This document shows, piece after piece, positions 24,746-49,537 of a stretch of 64,000 nucleotides of DNA; the first letter of the stretch is position 1, and every line of letters starts with the position of its first letter. The notes beneath the pieces were generated by a model. That model saw nothing but the letters and a program-made list of their open reading frames with translations. It made no database searches and was not told where the DNA came from. The DNA is from Cyanoderma ruficeps (taxonomy: Eukaryota; Chordata; Aves; Passeriformes; Timaliidae). A program made the translations under genes and the position numbers. The DNA is taken from assembly GCA_008694505.1 (NCBI GenBank), contig VZDJ01000014.1:721273-785272 (forward strand). The letters run 5' to 3'.

Positions 24746-26683
24746 TGTCTCATAAGCAGTTCTGGTTAAAGACCAATTTCCCAGGGGCACGTGGCTGTGG
24801 TGTGGCAGAGCTGGTTTCTGCCCAGGCTGTGTGTGACCTCTCTGTCTCCTGCTGACCACGCAGCCCCTTTTATGCCTCAGCATCACGTGCTGGCTGAGTG
24901 TCTGCCCTTCCACTATCCCCATGCACACGCCCCGATGTCCCAGCACCCCCCAACTCCCATCTGTGCCACTTGCTTGGCCTCTTTTCCTTTATGCTGCTCC
25001 CCTCCACCCTCGTGTGACAGCTATTGTGTGGTCCCCGCCACACAAAAGCCAGCCTGACCTAATTTAAATCAGTGCTATTGAAGCCGTTCTTGTTTTATCT
25101 CCCAGCACAAGGGCTGCGCTCCCCGTTTCAGAGGCAGAAGAAATGAATCGCTAATTGGGGGGATATTGTGCACGGCAGCGTTGTCTCCCGGCCCTGATTG
25201 TCAGCTCTCCTGCTCCACGGTGCTTCCAGCTCCCCTCTTGGAGCAGCCACGCAGGCTTCGGGAGTGGAGGGAGGAAAAGGGTTGAATGGGACTGTGCAGC
25301 CAGCGCAGCGTGTCAGGGAAACAAAGCCGAGCATGGCCGCTGGTGAGAGCTGGGGGAGGGCTCCTCGCTCAGAAAGGGCAGATGCTGGTGATAATACAAG
25401 AGAATATCCAGCCTTCACCTCCAAATGAGCTCCCGGGTTCTTATTTCCCTGCCACGGTCCTTTCCCGTGCTCTGGGCACGGTCCGCGGGGAGCGGGTGAG
25501 GCACGGGGGGCTCCCACACCCAGCAGTGCCTCACGGGTGGGAGCGGAGGAAGCGGGATAGGTCAGGGGCTGGAAGGGAGAATGTCGCAGGATCTCTGTCC
25601 TGCGGGCAAAGTTCGAGCCGCCCCTGACAATGGATCGTTGTCAGAAAAGCCAGAACATCCCCGGGAGCCATTCCGGCCAGCAGGAACCAGCGGGAAGAGG
25701 GGCCTTTGTGTGGGCCCCCGAAGCCAGCGCTGCCAGGAGCATCCAGAGCGCAGCACTCGGTGTGTCCCGGGGCTCCCAGAGCTGCCAGAGCCAGGCACCG
25801 CCGCGGGATCCGGGTGGCTTTGGGGGCTCACACCGACAGCACGACGTCTTTCATGGAATTCCTGCCTCTGCCTCCCACAGGTTCCTTCCAAGAGCTTCCT
25901 CCTCCCCGGCGCTGTCTGTTCTGCAGCTCCTCTCTCCACCCATCGCCAGGCTGATAGAGGGCTGCAAAAGAAAAGAAAACTCAAAGGTTTTCAATCTTTC
26001 CGTGTATGGTCTTGAGTCACTCATAGCTCCACTTCCCCCTGCTCGAGGGAGGGGACCTTACCTCCAGCTATTGATCAGCTCTGCCCCAGCACACTCAGCT
26101 GATGCTCGGTGCAAAGGTTGTAGCCAGTCCTCTCTGCAGCTCTGCCAGCTGCAGGCAAAAAGGATTTCAGGCCAGGATGTTTAACAACAGCATGAAGCAA
26201 ACAAGTCCCGAGACATTGGGTTCGTCACGGACTTGGATGCAACATCATAATCCTTATCATAAATCAGATCAGAATAAAGCACTGGCAAGCCCTGAAGTTA
26301 AAGGACATGTGACAGCCTCTTCTCTACCCCTTTTGGCCCCGAATCAAAAGATCAGCTACAAAATTGTAAAATGAAACTGTAAAATTAAAAGTAGATTTTA
26401 TTAAGAGCAAGCGTTATTAAAAGTGAGGTTCTTTTTGCTTTCATCTGGGTTTATGATTCATTTCTCCCTTCTAAGCTTTTCCCTGCAGCCAGCAGAGCAT
26501 AAAATACACTTCAACAAAGAAAACAAAACAGGAAAACATAATTCTCATGTTACCACCTGGTTCCAAGGGCTGAGGTTTTACCAAAAAGAGAAGGATTGCC
26601 ATTAAGTAAGTTGTTAACATTGCAGTAGGGTAAGAGGAACAAACTTAGAACTATCTGGGATTGTCAGCTCTTGACTGAGAGTG

Positions 26684-26895
26684 TGGGGAGGCCCTGGAAT
26701 GGAATTCCCAGGCTGAGATGGGGGGCAGAGGATGCTCCATCCCCAGCTCCCCCTGGATCCCTGGCAGTGTCCAAGGCCAGGTTGGATGGGGTTTGGAGCA
26801 TCCTGGCACAATGGAAGGTGTCCCTGCCCATGGCAGGGGGTGGATTGAGATGAGATTTAAAGTCCCTCCAATTGAAACCAGTCTGGCATCTTGTA
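26684..26895 (+). repeat. CR1 LINE 3' fragment
   Basis: GGGGAGGCCCTGG, CCTGGATCCCTGGCAGTGTC, GGAAGGTGTCCCTGCCCATG and GATTTAAAGTCCCTCC in the usual CR1 order. The final TTCTGTGATT is lost. Confidence 0.85.
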
Positions 26896-27350
26896 AATCT
26901 GTGACTGTCAACAGGTCTGTCCTTGGGGGCCGTTCCTCTTCCAGCCCCTGTCCCCTGAGCCAGGCGGGTTCTGTCCCTCCCGGGCGGCTCTCCTGGGAGC
27001 TCCACTCCCTGTCACCACTATTCTACCGACATCTGGTGGCAGCTGCCTTAGGAAAAAGACATTTCTTCAGCAGCACCCTGCGCCCCCTCAGCGGGAACAT
27101 CCCTGTGGGGCCGCGTCGTCTCTGAGGGGACCCCGAAACACTGCCCAGGACATGCACCTCAGCCGCCTCCTGAGACCAGCGGGTCTCTGGGAACTGCAGT
27201 TGTCATTGATGATAATCACTGGGAGTCTTGCGCGGTGGTTCTAGGGTTTTGCGGGAGGTTTATTTTGAAATTGCCATGAAAGAGTTTCGCGTCCCCTCAG
27301 CCGCCATGGTGGGAACATGGGCCACCACCCGGCGGCTGTTCCCATGGCAG

Positions 27351-27373
27351 GTTTCCGTAGTGTAGCGGTTATC
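27351..27373 (+). tRNA. tRNA-Val, 5' 23 nt only, cut by an N
   Basis: GTTTCCGTAGTGTAGCGGTT followed by ATC equals the acceptor 5' strand, D arm and A box of vertebrate tRNA-Val (AAC/CAC family). The next base is N. After it comes unrelated T-rich DNA with no anticodon arm, no B box and no complementary acceptor strand. The abrupt break exactly at the N points to an assembly gap that removed the last 50 nt or so rather than a true pseudogene. The anticodon is therefore unknown. In human a tRNA-Val lies in the same place and orientation relative to the next tRNA-Gly and DPP9 (from memory). Confidence 0.88.
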
Positions 27374-27374
27374 N
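27374..27374. other. assembly gap (single N)
   Basis: A lone N inside the tRNA-Val gene, followed by T/G-rich low-complexity sequence. It most likely stands for a join of unknown length. Confidence 0.9.
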
Positions 27375-27660
27375 TTGTTGTTTTTGCTTTTGGAGGGGCT
27401 TAAGGGGGGTTTTTTTTGTTTGTTTTGTTTATAATTCTGAGTTATTTATTTATTTCCCGCCGTCTCCTGACTCGGGACCTCCACCGCGAGTTGGGAAGAG
27501 AAGTAACCGGGACAATGCCCCCCATCACTGAGCAGCGCCCGCCTCCCGCCGGCGCTCAAAAGTGAGCAAAGCGCAGCCGGGCGGCCGCTCCGCGTGCCGG
27601 TGCAGCTCAATTCGGTCCGGATCGGTGAGAAACGGGGGAAAAATACATAACATGATGAAG

Positions 27661-27668
27661 AAAAAAAA
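27661..27668 (-). terminator. Pol III terminator of tRNA-Gly
   Basis: Eight A on the plus strand, so TTTTTTTT on the coding strand, starting 8 nt after the tRNA 3' end. A run of four or more T is the RNA polymerase III stop signal. Confidence 0.9.
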
Positions 27669-27675
27669 GTGAAGT

Positions 27676-27747
27676 TGCGTTGGCCGGGAATCGAACCCGG
27701 GTCAACTGCTTGGAAGGCAGCTATGCTAACCACTATACCACCAACGC
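27676..27747 (-). tRNA. tRNA-Gly (anticodon UCC)
   Basis: The 72-nt minus-strand sequence folds fully. The acceptor GCGTTGG pairs with CCAACGC before discriminator A. The D arm follows GGTATAGTGGTTAGC. The anticodon stem GCTGC/GCAG encloses CTTCCAA, with anticodon TCC at 27714-27712. The T arm is CCCGG-GTTCGATT-CCCGG, with the B box at 27697-27687. No intron; CCA is not encoded, as expected in eukaryotes. It reads GGA glycine codons. It is divergent from DPP9, with its 5' end about 0.6 kb before the end of DPP9 exon 1, and convergent with the partial tRNA-Val. It appears intact and expressible. Confidence 0.98.
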
Positions 27748-27998
27748 CCGGTGATAAAGCTCATCCCGGCTTCCCTCAGCAACATCACTTCGTGGGATCC
27801 AACCATTCTGGAGTGGGGATTAAGCACAATAAAAGATGAGAATGGCTCCACAGCCGCCCCACGACGGCAATAAATGCTGAATTAGGGACCCATCTCTGAG
27901 AGCGAGGAAGAATCTTCCCTCCGTGCTTTTTTTTCTTTTTTTTAACCCTGTATCGGCCTCAATTTTCTCTGTGCCCACCCTCTCCATGAAGACATTGC

Positions 27999-28147
27999 AA
28001 CGGACTGCCCAGGGAGGCGGCAAACTCACCGTCCCTGGAGGTGTTTAAGGACAGACTTAGCTCGATGGTGTGGATGACAAGGTGACTATCGGTCACAGGT
28101 TGGACTCGACGACCTCAGAACTCTTTTCCAACACCTAATCTATCCTG
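27999..28147 (+). repeat. CR1 LINE fragment before DPP9 promoter
   Basis: GGACTGCCCAGGGAGGCGGC, TCCCTGGAGGTGTTTAAGGA, GGTTGGACTCGACGACCTCA and TCTTTTCCAACACCTAATC. The copy fills most of the space between tRNA-Gly and the DPP9 CpG island. Confidence 0.9.
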
Positions 28148-28149
28148 TG

Positions 28150-28720
28150 TGATTTTGTAAGAGCTCCGTACTCCCGCACGCATCTCCCCCCCCGCCGGCC
28201 ACAGGCAGTGGTTCCTCCCTTGCCGCCGGGGCGCGCTCCCGCCGCGCGCGCGCTCCCGCCACTTCCGCCGCCGGGTGAGAGGTCGCGCCGTGGCCGCCGC
28301 CGCCCCCGCGCCCCCGTTTCCGGGGCTGCCCCGCGCCCGGGACATGGAGCGGCACTGACGGAGCCGCCGCCGCCCCCTCCCTCCCCCGCCCTCCCTCCCG
28401 CGCAGGAGCCGCCCCCACCCCCGCTCGGCACGGGGAGGTCGCCGCGCCCCGCGGTGAGTGAGGAGGGGACGGGGGGGATGGCGGGGACGGAGGGTCCCGC
28501 CCCGGTACGGGCAGAGCTGGGTGGGGCCCGCGCCTCGGAGGGCGGCCGGGGCCGTTTGCCCGCTCCGTGGGCCGCATCCCCGCGGCCCCGGGCTGGGGGT
28601 GCCCGCGGTGCGGCGTTCGCCCCCTTCCGTGGGCTGTTTCCCCCCTCGGGATGGGGGCGGCCTCTCCTTGCCCCGGGGGACGTTTGCTGGCCCGGACTCG
28701 CCCCCAGGCCTGGCCCTCAG
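28150..28720 (+). promoter_or_regulatory. DPP9: DPP9 CpG-island promoter and non-coding exon 1
   Basis: A dense CpG island with GC-box-like runs and no TATA box. A consensus donor (GCG|GTGAGT) ends the presumed first exon at 28453. The transcription start is probably between about 28250 and 28400 but cannot be fixed from sequence. A tiny upstream frame (ATG at 28344, stop at 28356-28358, four codons) would lie in the 5' UTR if transcription starts before it. The same island separates DPP9 from the divergent tRNA-Gly. Confidence 0.8.
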
Positions 28721-29321
28721 GGGGTCGTTTGGAGTTCACTTCCTCCATATGCTGCCCGTGGATGGGGTGCTGGGGGGCTCCCTGCCCTTGGAGGGGTGGT
28801 CCCGTGTGCCCCCAGCAGCCCAGGCGGGTGAGGGGCTGCTCGCTCCTCTCCCACGGGAAGGAGCCGCCTGCAGCAGTGAGGGAGATGAGGGGCAGAGGAT
28901 GCTCCATCCCCGGGGATTCCCCTCTCCTGCTGTCCCAAATGCCGGCCTTTCCTCTGCACCAAGGGCAGAGCTCCCGGCGAGAGCTGCAGAGGGACACGGG
29001 CTGTTGGCGGCCTTTGCCAGAGCTCACCCCTCTCTGGATAAATCCCCACCGGTTTATCCAACCCTCAGTTGCTTTAATTTTTGGAGATCTTAAAGCTCCC
29101 GGCCACGACAGGGACACGTTGTAAGGGCTCCTGTAGTTGACTCTGTTCCTGTGTTTCATTGGCTCTTCCCGAATGATTCATGCTGGTTCCTTTTGTCTAT
29201 TTTGCTCAGTTTCTTTTTTTCTTTTTTTTTCCTGGTACAAGATTTTAGTATTCCTTCCCTGTGTGAAATGCATAATCTGTGTTGGGTGCAATGGGGGTTA
29301 AGATGTTCCTCAGAATCGTTA

Positions 29322-29470
29322 AAATCACAGAACAGCCAAGCCTGGCAGGACCTCGGGAAGTCTCTGGTCCAACCCCCTGCTCCAGGCAGGGTCAGCTGGG
29401 AGATCAGACCAGGTTACTCAGCATTCCTGAGCATCACTCCTGCTGCCCTTCATGCCTGCCTCGAAAACTG
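29322..29470 (-). repeat. CR1 LINE fragment in DPP9 intron 1 (reverse)
   Basis: ATCACAGAACAGCCAAGCCT, GCAGGACCTCGGGAAGTCTC, GGTCCAACCCCCTGCTCCAG and then GCATCACTCCTGCTGCC. Inverted relative to the gene. Confidence 0.75.
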
Positions 29471-30269
29471 CCCTTAAATTGCTGAATGCAGCTGCTTCCT
29501 TCCTCTCCACTCTCCTGTGCAGCTGAAGAGTTTCTTTGTGGTGCTTTGTCTCTCCTGGTCCCCTGCGAGTGCGTTTTTGGTGGAGGAAAAGCTGTTTGGG
29601 GAGAGCAGGAGCCTCGACAAAAGGCAGTGGTGGGTCTTGAGCGTGTCTGGGATTCAGAGCTAAAGGCTTTTGTAGTTGAGGAGGCAGGAGGGCAGTGAAA
29701 CACCTTCCTGTGCTCCTGGACAGCAGATTGGTGTGAGGAGCCAGGGTTCCTCGTGGCAGCAGGCTGAGGCACAGGGAAGCAGTATTCAGGCTTGGAAGAT
29801 AAATGCGTTTTTTATATCCCAGGTGGGGCTGTGACCTTCTGGCTGCCTCCTTATGGTGTGTCCTTTGTTTGACTCTTCCCTCCAAGTGTATGGACCAGAG
29901 CTCTGTTTTATCAGTTTTTAGTACCTGATACTTGCAAGAATTTCAGGATTTTGGGAAGGGGATGACAGAAAGGGTCTATATTCAAGATTCTCGGATTTTA
30001 AGAAGAATTTTCCGGGAAAGAACGAGGCGCACCCCAGAGTTCACTGAGCCTTGTTGTTCAGATGAATCTCTCAGATTTATCAGGGCTGTTCAAATCCAGG
30101 CTGTGCAGAACAGATTTGGACCGAGGAATGAAACCCAAGGATTTATTTGTGCCTCCCCTCTCAGCTGGACATGTGACCTATGGGAGATGCTTTTAGCCAG
30201 CAGTTGTATGAAATCTTTCTCCCCTCTTCCTCCCCAGTTTCCTGTCCTGCCCAGCTCTCTGAGTAGTTA

Positions 30270-46238
<15,969 letters not shown>

Positions 46239-47395
46239 GAGCACGAGCCTCTGCAAACTGGACACTGACAGCTCACCTGCCCCGTGCCCTCCTGCTCCCC
46301 AGCAGCATCCAACCCAGAGCACAAGGGGCTGAGTGCCCACGTCGGGCTGGGGATACCCCCAGGCCAGGGGGAAAAGCTGGAGGGCACCTTCCCTTTGGAC
46401 AGTGCCACCTTCTCTCACTTTCCACGCTGGAGGTCTGCCCCTGCTCGGCTGCTCGTCCTCCTCCTCTCCTCCAGCCTGGCTGTTCAATGCTTTTTTTGCT
46501 GCTACTCCCTCTCTCCTGGGAATCGATGGACAGTGGTCTGTGTCCCGAGGCTGAGGTTTGTGTCCATCTCTCTCTCCTCAATCCTTTTCCCCTTCCACTG
46601 CACCTGTGCAGTTCCCAAACTCTCACCTGCAAGAACTCAGTGCCTGTGTTGGAAACGGAAGAGCCGAATCAGAAGCTGCCTTAAGCCAGGAGTGCGAGGG
46701 AAGAGAGAACTACCTACTGCTCCCCTGGGGATGTGCTCTGTGTCCTGGCCCTGCCGCCACACTGGAGCCCTGGGAGGCGAAGAGAGGTCTACAGAAGCAT
46801 GCAACACTAGTCTTTTTTTATATATATATCTATTTTCCAGTTTAAATTTGCAGAGCAGATGGAGGAAGTGGCCGGGGCCGGTAACGGCATCCTTTGATCC
46901 TTCCTCTCATGGCCGCTCTCACAGAGTTGTGCCAACAGGTAGCACTGGCAGCTGGCTACAGCCAGGGCCTCTCTCCAGAGCTCACAGCAGCATTTGGGTT
47001 TTTGCAACACAAGATGGATGATATTTATGCAAATCCTCCCTCCCTCCGTTCTCTGTGCCGCCTCCCGACCCCCCTGTCCTCCCCCCGAGCTTTCCAATGT
47101 GCACTGAAATTGGCTGTGCTTCAGTTCTCTGCGGGTCAGTGACTGGTCCCCTCGCCCGTCTACTCAGCAATGCTCTCTCCTGGTTTTTATTTACCTGGGC
47201 AACAGGAACTGCAGTTCTGGAGGGGGATTGAGCAATCACACCTCAGGGGAGCACATCCCCCCCTCAAGCCAAGGGTTCTGCCAGGGGCAAAACGAAAACA
47301 CAAACAAAACCCACCCAAATGAACCACGTTGACTTGCCCTGGAGTATTTTAAGTGCGTATTATGAAAATAAAATATTTTTATGGATTCTTATTCT
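46239..47395 (+). terminator. DPP9: DPP9 3' UTR and poly(A) signal
   Basis: About 1.15 kb of 3' UTR after the stop codon, ending with a canonical AATAAA at 47367-47372 followed by T-rich sequence where cleavage is expected (about 47385-47400). No earlier AATAAA is as convincing. Confidence 0.85.
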
Positions 47396-49460
47396 TTTAT
47401 AATTATGAGTGTAAGATGTAGCGACTCATTAAAATATTGGAAAGAGACGTGGTGGCTGCTTTGGGGGAGCGGGAGGAAGCAGCAGCTGCTGCCACAGCCA
47501 GAGCAGCTCTGCTGAAAGCCAAGTGCTCTGTTCTTTCTGTGCTGAGAGCAGTGGAGAGAATATTAAATCCCTGATGTTCCTCGGGGGAAGCATGATCCAA
47601 GCAGTCGAGGGTTGGGAATCCTGGACTGTGTTCTTGGCTCGGAGTGACCTTGAGCAAGTCAGCACCAGCCTGGGGTGGGCACCTCCCTCCTTCCCTCCCT
47701 GCGATGGGATTGGGGGTGCAGCTGCTCTGGGACACACGGAGCTGCTTCTGCAGAGCTGGGCCTGCCTCTGCTCGCCCTTCCAGCTCAGAGCTTCCCAAAG
47801 TCGGCCTTGCTCTGCTTTCCCCCGTGGGAGCCCGTGTTAATTAACCCGCTGTTAATGCCCTGAGGGTGCTGCTGGAGGCTTGTTCTAAATGCAAAGCTGC
47901 TTCCAGATGGAGCATTTGGGTTCCTGGGGAGGGCTGGGAGCAGCTTTTCCCTCCTCTTCTTGTCCCTGTGCCCAGATAATTGTCCCAATTATTGCCGTTG
48001 TGGTTTACATGCTGCAAAGCACCTCAGGTGCGAGTTTTGAGGTCAGAGGGGCAGAAGGAGGGACTGGGGTGGAAGAAGTTGCACCTCTCTGAGATGTGTC
48101 TGTAAGAGCACCCTCTGTCCCTGCTGCCCTCACAGCTGCTTGGGTGCTGCTGGCTGGTAAGAAGCTTTATTTTTGCAGGGTTTGTTTCTGTGCTTCCCCT
48201 AATTTTTTATGTTTCATTTAAGCTGCTTTTTTCCTATTCCCCAAAAAGCCGAGTGTTAAAGCGTCGTAAAACACTCTTGTCTAGAAGAGTTTGCAGATCT
48301 GTCGGCTCCTCTTGCTGCAGGATTGTTTGGCACCCTAAAAAGGGGTTGGTCTGTCTTCTTTTGGGGATTGAGCTGTTCCATATGGAACAGGCTCTGTTGG
48401 GGATTGAAATACAAATGATGTGGGAGGCCCCCACCCCGCTGTCCTGCGGGAAAGGTGATGGGAGCAGGGAGCAGGGAGCAGGGTGGCTCTGCGTGGAGGA
48501 TTTGCAGCTGGAGGATGAAGCTGAGTTAATTTCCTGAGGGAGTGGTAATGACAGAGGAAGCAGCAGGTGCTGGGAAAACCAGGCAAAAAAAAGACTCTTC
48601 CTCAAGAATTTGGGACTCGAGGGTGGCTTGGGAGGCATTTCTCTCCCCAAACCCACCCCATGGGGCTTTATTTTTAGGTGGATGGTGTGGAGGGAGAACA
48701 GATGTTCTTGAGGACTTATTTTTGAAACAAAATCACTCCTCAAGCTACCAAATTAGCTCAGAAAAGTCACTCCTTGCCCTGAAACATGCTCGAATGGAAA
48801 ACTTCCCGGCATCTCCATTCCCAAAGTGGGTGGGATAAAGGTGCGAGGACAACTCTGACTCCAGGAGAGGCACGTCCGTGGAAACTCGGGGGGCTTGGGG
48901 GTCTCATCTGATCATTTGATCTCAGCCCTGGGCACTGTACACAGCACCCCCAGAACAACTGGAGCAGCTCAGAAAAACCCGGGTGCCCCAGAGGAGCAGT
49001 GGGGTGTCCGAGGAAGGCACAGGGCTGGGCTGGCCAAAAGCAAGGATGTAAATTGATCTCGGAGAATACTCTCGGAGGGATTTTGGTGAAATCAGAGGCA
49101 CCCCAGCTCCGTGCGGGGACACAGGGGAGGCTTGGGCATGGCCTCTGCAGAGAAACCCCCTGTCCCTGGTTCCCTCTGCAGCCCCTCTGGGACCTGGTGC
49201 AGATTTCTGTGCCTCTCCCTCTCCTCTAATTCAGGATTTTCCTGCTCCTGCCCTTTTGTCCCCGAGGTCCCCACAGCCCGTAGATGCTTGTCCCAATGGC
49301 ACTTTATCCTCGTGGTCCCTTTGTCCCCTGCCCACAGGGCCTCTTGTCCCCGAGGTTCCTTGTGCCCTTGTCCTGTTGTCCCTCGTCTTTGATGTCCCCA
49401 TGTCCCCCTGTCCCTCCGCGGTCCCCGCACGTCGCGCCCGCCCGGCCTCCTGCCCACACC
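47396..49460. other. DPP9-MYDGF intergenic spacer
   Basis: About 2 kb with no gene, no RNA gene and no clear CR1 copy. The last 200 bp carry a C/T-rich degenerate repeat just upstream of the MYDGF promoter. The genes are co-oriented and each has its own poly(A) signal or promoter. Confidence 0.6.
49255..49425. repeat. degenerate TGTCCCC-type C/T-rich repeat
   Basis: TTGTCCC(C/T) and near variants recur about every 10-20 bp, mixed with CGAGGT, CTTGTG and similar linkers. Period is irregular. It may act as a polypyrimidine tract near the MYDGF promoter, but there is no direct sign of function. Confidence 0.6.
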
Positions 49461-49537
49461 CAACATGGCCGCCGTGCCGCCACCGCGCTGGCCCCTGCCG
49501 GCCGCCATAGCCCGCGCTTCCTCTCCAAGATGGCGGC
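49461..49537 (+). promoter_or_regulatory. MYDGF: MYDGF promoter region with YY1/TISU motif at the start codon
   Basis: The start codon sits in CAAGATGGCGGC (49526-49537), a full match to the TISU consensus (SAASATGGCGGC), which directs initiation on very short 5' UTRs and overlaps a YY1 site. Two more YY1-like cores occur just upstream, ACATGGCCGCC near 49463 and the reverse GCCGCCAT near 49501, in CpG-rich DNA. An upstream ATG at 49465 in another frame would overlap the coding start only if transcription begins that far out. Confidence 0.75.

Larger units (their letters stand above)
14121..27350. other. gene-poor stretch between the 13 kb island and the tRNA pair
   Basis: No protein gene recognised. 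FEM1A, a DPP9 neighbour in human, would be a single long exon and is absent here. The stretch contains a 13-bp minisatellite, several CR1 fragments, moderately GC-rich patches (about 15.8-16.3, 20.6 and 25.4-25.9 kb) and AT-rich single-copy DNA (about 22.6-24.1 kb) that could hold enhancers. None can be assigned from this sequence. Confidence 0.5.

Noticed and set aside
14121..27350. Search for FEM1A, TICAM1 or another human DPP9-side neighbour
   Set aside because: No ankyrin-repeat or TIR-domain coding sequence is visible. FEM1A must lie to the left of this window or elsewhere.
28140..29159. 339-codon minus-strand frame antisense to the DPP9 first exon
   Set aside because: It spans the DPP9 CpG island and a CR1 piece, with no recognisable domain. 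A divergent non-coding RNA is possible, but there is no coding evidence.
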